64,000 nucleotides of DNA from Harmothoe impar (taxonomy: Eukaryota; Annelida; Polychaeta; Phyllodocida; Polynoidae): the NCBI GenBank assembly GCA_947462335.1, contig OX381709.1, positions 34,738,186 through 34,802,185 of the forward strand, read 5' to 3'. Both the position numbers and the translations under genes were made by a program. The notes below the pieces were generated by a model. The model was given only the letters and a program-made list of their open reading frames with translations, ran no database searches and was not told the DNA's origin. The number at the start of each line of letters is the position of its first letter. Position 1 is the stretch's first letter. This document shows positions 40,611 to 50,444 of the stretch, piece by piece.

Positions 40611-40654
40611 TACAGACGTGACCAGGAGAATATGTTTCCTGCATCTGCACAGCG

Positions 40655-40727
40655 CAGGGAGGTGGTCTAGTGGTAACGCGCTTGCCTTCCACGCGGTCGG
40701 CCCGTGTTCATATCCCAGACGAGGCAC
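40655..40727 (+). repeat. tRNA-derived SINE head (plus)
   Basis: GGTGGTCTAGTGGTAACGCG (A-box), TTGCCTTCCACGCGG anticodon-like arm and GTGTTCATATCCCAG (B-box, degenerate). Related to the minus-strand copy 0.6 kb away. Not a good tRNA. Confidence 0.6.
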
Positions 40728-40926
40728 AATGGCTATGCATGTCTTTCATTACCTTGTTACGATATGTAAAAACGTCTTGGAAATTCTGAGCTTGCATTAG
40801 CCTGAGATAACCGCATGGCAAATATCCACTTTCCGCACGCTAAATACCAGAATCGTGGAATTATACACTGTAAGGAGGGCAGGAAGGGAGTTAACATACA
40901 TAATGAACAGCAGAGGGCCCAATATG

Positions 40927-41108
40927 TGCCTCTACATGGGTACCCATATTTTTTACTGTGTCGTTGTGTCGATCTTTAGCAAAAGAGCCGTTTCACTGTG
41001 TCGAATTTTATGTATATAGAATATAGTAGGGCAATATAAAGATGTCTGTGTCCGTCGATTTCTAAAACGGCCGTGTCGCCCGTGTCGATTTTTACCCATG
41101 TATAGGCA
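40927..41108. mobile_element. hAT-like MITE, TIR TGCCTCTACATGGGTA, copy 1
   Basis: 182 bp with an exact 8-bp duplication CCAATATG (40919-40926 and 41109-41116). Interior built from repeated GTGTCGATTTTTA-like modules. It interrupts the LINE RT between GVPQGSI and LGPLLF. A second copy is at 58442-58683. Confidence 0.9.
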
Positions 41109-41262
41109 CCAATATGGAACCCTGCAGGACTCCCTAGCTTAGGTCCTCCCATTCAGAGAAAGTTCCGTTACATATAGTACACTGTTTTCTCCCAGCTAAA
41201 TAGCTCTTAAACCAGTTAAACACTACAGGCGAAAGGTTGAATTTAGATAATTTGTTCAAAAG

Positions 41263-42396
41263 CAGGGATGCCAAGTTACCCAACCCTAAATATCTCATTT
41301 CTTACGAATTTTGGACCCCAAAATCGTAACCATTTCTGGCTAAAATCGTAACAGAAATCATAATGTTCAAAAAAATAACATTCCTTGATTGATTGATTGA
41401 TTGTTAGGTAGTTTAACGTCCGGAGGGCAAGTTGCATTTTGCATTCCAGACTGCCATTAGGTTAAGTTTTTCACAAGTGATGGTAGGCCAAAGGCCTACC
41501 AAGGGTGATCGTATCCAGGATGATCGAATCTATGAGATGAGCCAAGAGATAGAAATCCTGCTCCTACACATTTACCGAAGCAAGGGTTCTTTAACCTCCG
41601 ACACCACATAGACATGGTGTGAGAGGGACAGGCCTTTGATATGCTGTAAGTCTACCACAGCATGGGAGATGACAGCCAAAGATGAAGTCACGAGGCAAAA
41701 GAGACTCCAAGCTAATACAACTATGTGCCATGAGTCTGGAGTGATACCTCCCAACACACCAAGCTACCAACCCCCATATTTTTTCTTTTTTTCTTTTTGT
41801 AATTTTTTTGGGGGGTATTTTAGTTTTTCCTATATTTCATATTTTGTCCCACAGTTGAGCCTCCTTGAGGAATTTCAATATACATGTATCTTCTTCCTCA
41901 GTGGTGTTAAATACTTTAGATATGGATGTAATGTCTACCAGTTGTTTTCTTCTGCTATTTTCTTTCTACAGTTCAGTAGAAGGTGCTTTACTGTCAGACG
42001 AGTTTTGCATTCTTGACATAGCGGTTCGTTTACCCCATTTAATCTGTATTCATGTGTCATCTTAGTATGACCTATCCGTAGACGGGTCAGTCTTACTTGT
42101 TCTGCTCTCTTCAGCCCTTTCTTCAGTGGATTTCAATGACTCATCATCATACATGATTTATCATTTGTTTGCTCCTGAATGTCTACTGTTAAATTTCTAG
42201 ATCTGTCTGCTCGATGACCAACAAAATAGTTTTGTGTATTTGTATATATATTAGGCTAATTATCCTATACATCAGTATGGTACATTTACTTTAAAGATCC
42301 CAGAGATGCTTAAAAACCGAAATTTGATTTTTTAAAACGTAATAGGGGTCAAAAATCGTAAAATTACGAAAGAATTGTGTAACACTTGGCATCCCT
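41263..42396. mobile_element. hAT-like element with nested LINE
   Basis: TIRs CAGGGATGCCAAGT (left) and ACTTGGCATCCCTG (right) with a 6-bp direct repeat CAAAAG flanking both. Short interior arms (AAAATCGTAAC...) remain at 41320-41385 and 42330-42375, and the middle is an I-clade-like LINE 3' end. CAGGGATGCC-type TIRs are typical of hAT; the expected 8-bp duplication is only 6 bp exact here. Confidence 0.75.
41391..42290 (-). mobile_element. I-clade-like LINE 3' end, copy 1
   Basis: The minus-strand frame (about 42125-41870) gives LKRAEQVRLTRLRIGHTKMT, a CQEC pair and a LTVKHLLLNC segment: the C-terminal Cys/His motif and leucine block of I/Nimb/Ingi-type LINEs. It is followed by a 3' UTR (41770-41410) and a (TCAA)n tail (41391-41404 on the plus strand as TTGA). 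78-85% similar by eye to copy 2 at 47545. Confidence 0.75.
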
Positions 42397-42534
42397 GCAA
42401 AAGGATAGAGTGGTCTAAGGAATCAAATGCTTTGGAAAAGTCGAGATATACAGGATATAGCCTACTACGTCTAGTTGATTCATTCTGATAAAGCATCCTA
42501 AACATATCTCCAAGCAACTGCTTATGATACTTAC

Positions 42535-42702
42535 AGTCCACGTCCATGGAGGGTACATTGTACAGATGCTGTGGCTCCATAGTAAATGAAGGCACCTTCG
42601 TCTTGGGTGCGTCAGAGACCTCCGGACACCGCTGGACAAAGTGGGTCTCTGCCAGGTCCACAAACTTCTGCCACACTTCTTCTTGTGTCACTTTCTGTCC
42701 AT
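42535..42702 (-). CDS. POLR3C: POLR3C coding exon 3
   Basis: 168 nt from acceptor AATGCAG to donor GTAAGT. The product includes VWQKFVDLAETHFVQRCPEV, a strongly conserved RPC3 block, and ends ...LYNVPSMDVD plus one base. The frame stays open past the donor into reverse-transcriptase sequence (about 42520-42397), but that is a LINE lying against the intron boundary and not part of the protein. The donor at 42534-42529 supports this, because the spliced product continues in phase into exon 4. Confidence 0.9.
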
Positions 42703-42890
42703 CTGCATTAAAGAGTCAGTCTAGATTATTCAGTGGCAATCGTTGTTTAAATGAATCTGCTGAAAAGGATATTTCTACTGATCAACCTTATAATTTATAT
42801 TTTCAATCAAGCTCTTTTTCCTTCTTGAGCTTTAAAAAAAATTAGCATTGACTCTCAAGATAAAGCAGTGACGGGAGCCTCTGTCGTTAC
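42703..42890 (-). other. POLR3C intron 2
   Basis: 188 bp, donor GTAACG and acceptor AATGCAG; no insertion. Confidence 0.85.
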
Positions 42891-43146
42891 CTTGGAAGGC
42901 CTCGTTGGCACGGGTGGTGACCCGGTTGACGAGTGAGCTGACAGTGACCTGTCCATGCTGCAGCAGCTCCTCTATGAGCAGCTCGGCGTTGTCTCCATAC
43001 AGAGTCTTGGCCGTGTAGACGTAGCGCGGGAAGCGTGGCCGCAGCAACATGCGCTCTGCATCCACATTGTACTCCACGAAGCCGCGCTTGTGGGGCACGA
43101 AGTAGGCAATGTTCTGCTGGAGGAGCACGGCAAGGGCACGTTTCAC
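42891..43146 (-). CDS. POLR3C: POLR3C coding exon 2
   Basis: 256 nt flanked by acceptor TGCAG and donor GTAACG, beginning phase 0 and ending one base into a codon. It encodes VKRALAVLLQQN, then FVEYNVDAERMLLRPRFPRY and VYTAKTLYGDNAELLIEELL, ending at ANEAFQ. This continues winged-helix 1 and enters winged-helix 2 of RPC3; the PRYVYTAKTLYGD stretch is the most diagnostic part. It is separated from exon 3 by only 188 bp. Confidence 0.92.
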
Positions 43147-43862
43147 CTGCACCACAGAGAGGGAGACAGAAATGTAGCTAAATCTAGCTTTGAAAACGGT
43201 TTCTACCTTTAGCCTTATTAAATGCTAGCACAAAACTGTAGTAATGAGCTAGTACAGCCCGTGTCACCCTCAACCAATTAGATATCATCAGGCCCCTTAG
43301 ATTGTGCACCCTATGGCTAAGTCTTACCAGATCGATACAAGTTGAATGATTGATAGTCTATGACCGGGTACCCTCTATGACCGGATGACGTCTATGACCG
43401 GCCTTTGGTACCCAGATGGGTGCCAACATAGAAAACTAAATGTTTTACAATTAAGGGTTTAATACTTTCTGAAACCTGGTAAAAATATATAGCATTCAGC
43501 TCTATATCATCATCATAGTACACGTAACAGCTTTGTGTACTGGAAGAGTGTGCATCCACTGCCGGGACCACTGTGGGTGGGTGTGGTAAATGGTGCCAAG
43601 CGAGTCTCAGAAATAAAAATTTAACTTCATCTTTCTCCTCAATACAACACCTACTACGGTAGGTAAATCCACAGGCTTTTAGAAGCAATATCTATGTTTC
43701 AGCTTATAACAATAGTTTATCTCACTAATTTGCGAGGAATGTCATGAATTAGCTTTAATTTAGCTTGCACGTATAATGGCTCAAGCATCTCTGTTTAACA
43801 TGATGCTGTGTCAGTGTGTCTGTGAACGTATACTTTAAGAGGTTAAATAGCAATAGGGTTCA
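43147..43862. other. POLR3C intron 1, segment near exon 2
   Basis: Non-coding, nothing recognised. A TCTATGACCGG phrase is repeated three times at 43359-43401. Confidence 0.4.
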
Positions 43863-43879
43863 GTGTCCCGCGCCGTCAA

Positions 43880-44175
43880 GGTAGTCCTGGTTAGCTTACA
43901 CTTGCAGCATCACTTTCAACACTTGCAACATAACTTGCAGCACCACATGCAGGAGCACCTGCAACACTGGCAGGAGCACCTGCAACACTGGCGGCAGCAC
44001 CTGCAACACTGGCGGCAGCACCTGCAACACTGGCGGCAGCACCTGCAACACTGGCGGCAGCACCTGCAACACTAGTCTCTCGCAGTCAGACCCGCCCACC
44101 CGTGACCACCCGGCCGAGCAGGTATACAGGCGGGGTCCGAGTCTACTGCAACACTGGCAGCAGCACCTGCACCAC
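43880..44175. repeat. 21-bp minisatellite (GGCAGCACCTGCAACACTGGC)
   Basis: About five close units of 21 bp (unit begins GGCAGCACCTGCAACACTGG) at 43950-44072, with degenerate units before, and a last one at 44150-44175 after an unrelated 75-bp interruption. Open in several frames (HLQHWRQ on plus) but this is repeat-driven and not evidence of a gene. Confidence 0.85.
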
Positions 44176-44190
44176 TGGCAATTCAAGGAA

Positions 44191-44914
44191 TCTCATCTCC
44201 ATACTGTAAAAAGAGATAAGCTATATCTATTTGATGATTCTTCAAATATATGACAGTAAGGTGGCTGATATAAGTAGAGGTGAATGTCATGGCACCTCAG
44301 GCCATGTTGTGTGAGCCATTAAGCGATTAGAGCAAAATCATGGTCATAATCGGGAATTTGGTATGTAATAGATAGACTATGGTTATGAAAAGGTATGTAG
44401 AATTAACCACAGCTTGCTGGTGGGGCCAGACGAGGGCGAAGCCCAAGGTGCGTTGTACAGGAGGAGTCCTCTATATAGAGGTTTCCTCCTTTGGAATGAA
44501 CTTGACGGGAGCGTTCAACGCATTATTTGTCACGACAAGTTCGTAAATGAAATAAAAAAATAATATAGAATGAAATCATTGAAAGAAACTTGATTACCGG
44601 TACTGATGTACTGACTCCGCCTGATCTGAACTAATGTCATTATTTATTACCTGACTGTAAAGTGTATCATATTGGTGTAGACTATCGCAGGCAATATGAG
44701 GATATATTGTTAGAGACAGACTATAGTGCTTCTGGATTCCCCCACCAGGTGGCACCCAGCTGGAAGCCACCCACCTGGCCGGCTGAACCTCAGACGCCAT
44801 ATTGTATCCACCAGGAACACACCTATGTATTTTTTCTCCTGGAGTCTGCGGTAAATCCGCGGCGGTAAGACCGTAGGACTTTTGAGTGGATACCTGACTA
44901 GTTCTATCAACAGG
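44191..44914. other. Non-coding; 5' part of ORF1-only element at its right end
   Basis: Nothing recognised to about 44700. From there the region may be the 5' UTR of the following ORF. Confidence 0.35.
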
Positions 44915-45394
44915 ATGCCTGTATGTGTAAAATGTACCCAAGTCTACCACGGGAATTGTAAAGAATGCCCGGTATGTGCGGTAGAGAGGAAAGCTGAGCT
45001 AGAGCGCCAGCTTCGCCAAAAAGACGGTGAGATTGATGATTTGAACAAGAGCTTGTTAGAAAGCCCCAATGAGGAGCTTAGAAAGAAGATACATGACCAG
45101 GAGGAAGAAATTAAGTCTTTAACGAATGACTTACAGTCGGGTCGTGATGCGGATCCTAACACTCAAGCCTTGGTGGAGGTGACGAAGTCACTTCAGCAGA
45201 CAGTAATTGGCTTGCAGAGTTTCATGAAGGAAATGCTGCAGGAATCCAAGAAGAATAAGAAGGACGATCAGGCAGGCATGCAGTCTGCCATGGAGGAGTT
45301 AACGTTGGAGCTGAAGAAGTCCAGTTTGGTCCCCGGGGGACGGACACAGGGTTCCCGCGCAGATGGCGTCCAAGATGTTATTAATGTTAATTAA
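44915..45394 (+). CDS. ORF1-only LINE-like protein: zinc motif + coiled coil
   Basis: 159 aa from the ATG at 44915; the frame is open upstream only to a TTG. The N terminus has a compact Cys/His cluster, CVKCTQVYHGNCKECPVC, resembling the second half of a PHD finger. Residues 22-135 are a Lys/Glu/Gln-rich coiled coil (LERQLRQKDGEIDDLNKSLL). The tail is short. PHD-plus-coiled-coil ORF1 proteins are known in CR1-type LINEs. No RT follows; instead AATAAA at 45535 and an (AAACTC)n tail end the unit, so this looks like a non-autonomous retroelement. It lies on the strand opposite to POLR3C. Confidence 0.6.
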   Translation: MPVCVKCTQVYHGNCKECPVCAVERKAELERQLRQKDGEIDDLNKSLLESPNEELRKKIHDQEEEIKSLTNDLQSGRDADPNTQALVEVTKSLQQTVIGLQSFMKEMLQESKKNKKDDQAGMQSAMEELTLELKKSSLVPGGRTQGSRADGVQDVINVN

Positions 45395-45566
45395 TGTTAT
45401 TAATGTAGTATTACTGGTTATTGCACATTGAGGAAGTTGTAATATTGTAAAAACGTGACAAGATGTTGTAAAAATCGTGTGATTGTTCTTGGCTGTAGTT
45501 GAAAGACATTACTGGATAATGAACTATTAATGCCAATAAAAATGATTAAAAACTCAAAAACTCAAA
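45395..45566 (+). other. 3' end of ORF1-only element
   Basis: CCAATAAAAATGATTAAAAA followed by ACTCAAAAACTCAAACTCA: a poly(A) signal and a short A-rich 6-mer tail, as at LINE 3' ends. Confidence 0.6.
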
Positions 45567-46299
45567 CTCATACCATTTCATAACCATTGTCTATCTATTT
45601 TAAACCACTGCAGTAAGGTTATGTGAGTCTAAGTAAAAATAACCAAGGTGTGAATTCCTTTGTCTTAGCCCTCCGCTGCGGTTTAAGTGCAGGGCACCCG
45701 TGTAGGGCCATCATAACGCAGAGCAAAGAGCATAAGGGACAACTTTGTACCCGGGACAATATGGCGGACGTCCGTGGTTACGTCAAAACATAACCCTAGA
45801 AACATAGTTACCTTCCCAAAGAATGTGAGGGAGCCCCCTGGGGTAGCCCAGGGTAGGAACGCCTGGGGGGAGCCCAGCCTATCATTATTATCAAGGTACC
45901 ACCCCGAGTAGGCCCTACTTCTTTGGAATTACACAGGCTTCTATACCGGTAACATGCTTTTACTTTTGATAACCTGAGTATTTTAATGATGGCATAAACA
46001 ATTCCCATTGAGCACAACTCTTTTCTGTGCCCAGTCGAATTTTGTGTCACAGGCATTGATGATATGGAATATATCAGATGAGGAAATCATATTATCGGCA
46101 CCTGACTAGTATTATTGCCATATTGGCACACTTGGCCAGAGCAGTGTTGATGTTGTTGCACAGTGTTTGATTGCAAAAAAAAAGTCCTTTAAATCTTTTG
46201 TTGCGATCTGTATTAATAATTTTCTAGAGTAATGGATACCCGTAGAGTGTACCGGTATGCTAATTAAATAAATAAAATAGAAAGAGCTACACCTTATGT
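45567..46299. other. Intron 1 sequence, nothing recognised
   Basis: No coding or repeat family identified, apart from GCCCCCTGGGGTAGCCC / GGGGGGAGCCC inverted phrases at 45832-45874. Confidence 0.35.
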
Positions 46300-47146
46300 A
46301 GCCTCTATAAGCAGCTCTGTCTACTCGTCCGATCCTCTCCCTAACCGAACGGCCGACCGTGAGAGATGATACTTAATCTACACCTTATGTAGTCCAGCAG
46401 CAGGGCTGCACCAACTGCATGGGCTCCCCCAGGACGCTCCTTCACATCATAAATGATCTTCGTGCAGCCCCGGGGGGGCCACTCCCTATCTTTTCTATAG
46501 TCACTATGTGCGAACATCACCCTTAATTTGGTACCCTTATCAAGGGGCGACATTTTCAAACAGCATACCCTTTTCAAGGTAAACTTACCAGAAAAACGGA
46601 CCCTAATCACAAATGGCCCTGCAAAAATATACCCTAATCACAGGGTGACCGTGAGAAAATATCTGAATCAAGGGTGACTAAGAAATATTGTAGGAAAATA
46701 AAGGTAAAATACCTTTTGAAAGGCCATTAAGGTCTGAAAATGGACTCCTTTCTCTCCAAATTTGCTTAAAAAGCACCCCTTATCCAGGACCCTCGCGGGT
46801 CCGTGCCTAGGACCCAAAAACGGACCCTTTCCCTTGGAATCATGTTCACACATATGTATCCAATTCTGAGGGAGTGGCCCCCCGGGCGTGCAGCCCACTT
46901 CGTGGGCTTTATGCTGGCCAAAGCCCAGCGGGGGTCTCACTTTTTTTTTAAAGCGCCCCCCCCCCTCCTACCCTAGATCGTTTTTATCTTCATTACAAAA
47001 ACGACATTGGCGTATACGGGACTAGCGCATTCAGCTATGGGGGCCGCCATCTTGTCTCAGAGCAATGCATTCTGGTTAGGCCCCCGACTCCAGATCAGGG
47101 CATCATGGATGAATTTCTTATCAGCACCTTTGTTCTAGGTGTGAGG
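46300..47146. repeat. Dispersed repeat, copy 2 (filled site)
   Basis: Same as 30754-31159 with an extra CTAACCGAACGGC phrase at the left and a 416-bp MITE inside. The YY1-like GCCGCCATCTTG recurs at 47043. Confidence 0.85.
46471..46886. mobile_element. MITE with 10-bp target duplication
   Basis: 416 bp with TIRs CGGGGGGGCCACTCCCT / AGGGAGTGGCCCCCCGGG and duplications CGTGCAGCCC at 46461-46470 and 46887-46896. The paralogue at 30902-30911 has the site once, confirming insertion. A 9-10-bp duplication fits Mutator-like or related superfamilies. Confidence 0.92.
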
Positions 47147-47540
47147 GAAGGGGATTAGTTTAATTAGGAGATGGAGGTGTCGCCCCCGACTACCTGAAGT
47201 ACCAGGATATGCTAGTCCCGTATACTAATTGTATGCACAGTCAGGCGTCAAGCCGACGAGGGACCGGCGATCCTCGGTCAACGGCCACTATTTTGATCAG
47301 TTTACAAGAGGGTAAAATTTATCCACTCTCAACCTGGAAGACGCTGAACTGTGCATGTAATCCTGGGTACTTTTTTACCTACAATTTACTACCTTGCAGT
47401 GCATACATGAGGCCGGCGGTTTTTTGAAGACTGGCAAAATGATGGGCGATTCTGAGTGTCAAAAGTGATGCGATGAGAAATTTGCTGAGTTTGAGGATTT
47501 TTTTTTAAATATTGACATAATTTGGTAGAATATAACACAG
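47147..47540. other. Intron 1 sequence, nothing recognised
   Basis: No gene or repeat recognised. Confidence 0.35.
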
Positions 47541-48397
47541 GCTTTGTTTGTTTGTTTGTTTGTGTAGTTTAACGTCCCACTGACTATGCAGGTGAGACTT
47601 ACTCAAGTTTCAGTTTTTCACAAGTAAGAAGGTAGGCCGAAGGCCTACCTCCGATGATCGTATCCAGGATGGTCAAATCTATGAGATGAGCCAAAAGATA
47701 GAAATCCCGCTCCTACACATTTACCGAGGCAAGGGTTCTTTAACCTCCGACACCACATAGACATGGTGTGAGAGGGACAGGCCTTTGTTATGCTGTAAGT
47801 CCACCACAGCATGGGAAAGAGCAGCCATAGGTATAGTCGGGAAGCAATAAAAACTCCAAGCTAATACAAACTGTGTGCCATCAGTCTGGAGTGATACATC
47901 CCAACTCACCAAACTAGTCTCCCCCATTTTTTTTTCATTTTTGTATTTTTTGTATTTTTTTTGTATTTTTTATTTTATTTATTTTTTAATTTTCCATTTC
48001 ATATTTTGTCCCATAGTTGGGTTTCCTTTAAGAATTTTAATACATTTTCGTCATTAGTGGTGTTGAAAACACTGTAGATAGATGTTGTGTCTGCAAGATG
48101 TTTTCTTCTACTTTCTGCAGTCCTTCTACAGTGGAGTAGAAGATGCTCCACTGTCAGACGGGTACTGCAGTCTTGACATCTTGGTTCATATTCCCCATTC
48201 AGTCTGTACTCATGTGTCAGTTTAGTGTGACCGATCCTTAGACGGTTTAATCTCACTTGTTCTGCTCGTTTTAGCTTTTTCCTCATTGTCACTCCTTTCA
48301 GTTTTGGCTGAACCAAGTACATGGTATTATGGCCCTTTTCTTTGTTCCATGCAGCTTGCCATTTTGCTTTCATGTGACTATATTTGCGACATTTCAA
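47541..48397 (-). mobile_element. I-clade-like LINE 3' end, copy 2
   Basis: A 132-codon frame (48397-47999) encodes the C terminus: LKRAEQVRLNRLRIGHTKLT, a CQDC pair, and TRLTVEHLLLHCRR, the Cys/His motif of I/Nimb-type LINEs. It is followed by a T-rich stretch, a 3' UTR matching copy 1 (47930-47580) and a (CAAA)n tail (TTTG on plus, 47544-47563). 5'-truncated. Confidence 0.8.
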
Positions 48398-48823
48398 TGT
48401 ATTAAATTTGCGACATTTTGAGGAATACCCCTTAAAAAAAAGGCCCCCTCCCTAAAAATAAGAGTAAAAAAAAGGCCTGCCCCCTTTGAATACCCCTAAA
48501 AAAATTGATAGATCTAAGGCCTATCTATGCGGGTTTCATCAATTTCGATATCCTTGAAGCTTATAATTGTTTTTTTTCTAACAGTATGAGGCCCAAAAAC
48601 CAGCTGGCATTGTGACGTCATGACGTTTCTAAAAAGCCCGATACATCACAGTCAGTCTGTAAACGCCAAGCGTTGAGCAATTTCAAACAACACTGCCGAA
48701 TCGAGTGACCCATGGGCCCTATGACCAAGCTGCGGTCATAGGAGAATCTGCTTATTTGCAGTGTTTCCGCGCGATCATTTACTGTGACAGTTACTTTTTT
48801 TCTTAGCCTGAGATTTAGTCTTA
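48398..48823. other. Intron 1 sequence, nothing recognised
   Basis: A/T- and C-rich stretch with GCGACATT doublets near 48388 and 48410; no family recognised. Confidence 0.3.
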
Positions 48824-49213
48824 GGGAGTGTCTCTTGTTCTTGGGTCGTGTAACAAATGTGAAAGTAGATCCCCACTATAATTGTTAAATGCCATATCAC
48901 GATGCATTCTAATATGATATTAGTTACAGGGGGGGGGGGCGCAAAAATTTCCGACCCCTCCTGAGGGGGGGGCGTAAAAAAATCTGATCCCTCTTGAGGG
49001 GGGGGGGGGGTGTAAAAAATGTAGCCCCTTTTTAGCAAAAAAGCCTGCGCGTTACTATATAATTCAAAGGGGGGTGGGCGAAAATTTTCCCGCGCCTTTG
49101 GCGAGGGGGGGCGCAAAATTGTCCATGCGCTCTCGAGGTGGGGGTGTAGAAAAACTTGCGCCTCCGCGCAAAATCTCACCACCCCCCCCTGTAATTGATA
49201 AATGAACACTCCT
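48824..49213. mobile_element. GC-tract MITE, copy 6 (diverged)
   Basis: 390 bp between TTA at 48821-48823 and 49214-49216. Termini GGGAGTGTCTC and GAACACTCCT are diverged, but the poly-G interior and AAAAAGCCTGCGCGTTACTA match the family. Confidence 0.75.
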
Positions 49214-49217
49214 TTAG

Positions 49218-49274
49218 GCCGAAGTTAGGGTTAGGCAGGTCAGGGTTTAGGGTTAGGGTTGGAGTTAGGGTTAG
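49218..49274 (+). repeat. Interstitial telomere-like (TTAGGG)n tract
   Basis: Seven TTAGGG-type units with interruptions (GTTAGGGTTAGG, GGGTTTAGGGTTAGGG, GTTAGGGTTAGG). It lies 4 bp from the end of a MITE. TTAGGG is the usual bilaterian telomere unit. Confidence 0.85.
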
Positions 49275-50400
49275 GTTCCCCCTATGACAACGATCTGTCA
49301 TAGGGTCCATTGGTCACACGACTTGGCAGTGTTGTTTGCGCAAGCCGTTGAAAGACGAAATTCAGTCAACTGTAGGTCTCAGTGAGGCTAATCCCGCAGC
49401 AAACTGGGAGTCATATACGATTCTGGAGAGAAGTGAATACTGCAGGAGCACTGAATGGTCCATAATTCAGTTGGATTTAATGTGAATATTGTAAAAACGA
49501 CTGAACATGCTGCTGAATGTGTGCTGAGTTGAGAGCAATGGCAAGAGGAATATACATGGTATTTCCAACATTCTTGGATGGTGGTTTGAGTTTTGGCGAA
49601 ACTGGTGTTTATTCGTTGTGAAAGCAGCCAGCATGGAGGTGAGTCTACGCGGTTGACCAGTTTTCAGAATTTCCGTGGTCAGTAGCTAATTTTGGCAGGG
49701 TATGATATATAAAAAAGATGTATCTATCAGTTCTTGGACGATATTAAAATTTTGAAGATGTCTTTGTAGGTCTTATTGGGTGTCGCGTTACATTAAATTA
49801 TATAGCAGGACTATTTCCTTCTATGACACCTAAAGCACTATACTATTGTATAGCCTATGTACCATGCATACATCTAAGTCATATTTTTATGCTTTTTTCA
49901 GCCAAATCTTATACACTGGTGTAATGAGGAATTAGATTTAGTCAAAAAGAGATGTATTGAAGGAGACAAAGGTTGTTTACTATGGATCGGAGCCAAAACC
50001 CGCTCAAAAAATACTGAATATGGCCAAAAACGGGTAACCATTCCCCCGCCGCTGAATATAAAAAAGTTGTTTTATGTACACAGGCTTGTGTATATGATAA
50101 CCCATCAGGACCTATCCATTTTAGACAAAAGCAAAGGAAAACCTGATGTTTCACACCTTTGTCACACCTCCCTGTGTGTAAACCCTGAGCACTTGGTGCT
50201 AGAACCATGAGCGGTGAATAACGACCGTTTGACATGCAGTTTGATAAGTCACTGCACACAGAACCATTCCCCACATTGCATCTTCTAAAGGTGACAGGCT
50301 ACTAATATATACATGTTACATGTTATTACAGTTCACAGGTTACTATTTTGTTGCTGAATTTTAAATGTTTCCTTGTTTTTACACTTTCAACGCTGCCTGC
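49275..50400. other. Intron 1 sequence, nothing recognised
   Basis: No gene recognised. The right part may contain the 3' flank of the Mutator-like element. Confidence 0.3.
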
Positions 50401-50444
50401 TCGACCAACGACCCTTTACGCAAATCAAAGCCGAGTAGGCTAGT

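Larger units (their letters stand above)
39660..42528 (-). mobile_element. CR1-like LINE RT split by nested insertions
   Basis: One reverse transcriptase reads in four minus-strand pieces: 42520-42397 (LYPVYLDFSKAFDSLDHSIL), 41262-41117 (ending at a GV-QGSI motif), 40918-40866 (LGPLLFIMYVNSLPALL) and about 39886-39660 (YADDTLLLYEHWDTELFN, then ENSLTINPAKF). The gaps are a hAT-like element with a LINE inside it (41263-42396), a small hAT-like MITE (40927-41108) and a SINE/foldback cluster (about 39890-40865). Its 5' truncation point lies within about 15 bp of the POLR3C exon 3 donor. Confidence 0.8.

Noticed and set aside
40055..40727. Two functional tRNA genes (Glu- and Gly-like)
   Set aside because: A- and B-boxes are present, but acceptor stems do not pair and the copies sit in a repeat nest; tRNA-derived SINE heads are likelier.
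42332..42691. A host RPC3-reverse transcriptase fusion ORF
   Set aside because: A GTAAGT donor at 42534-42529 ends the exon and the phase continues correctly into exon 4; the open frame into the LINE is fortuitous.
43863..44186. HLQHWRQ-repeat protein and its antisense VLPPVLQ counterpart
   Set aside because: Generated by a 21-bp minisatellite; no start context, splice sites or flanking coding sequence.
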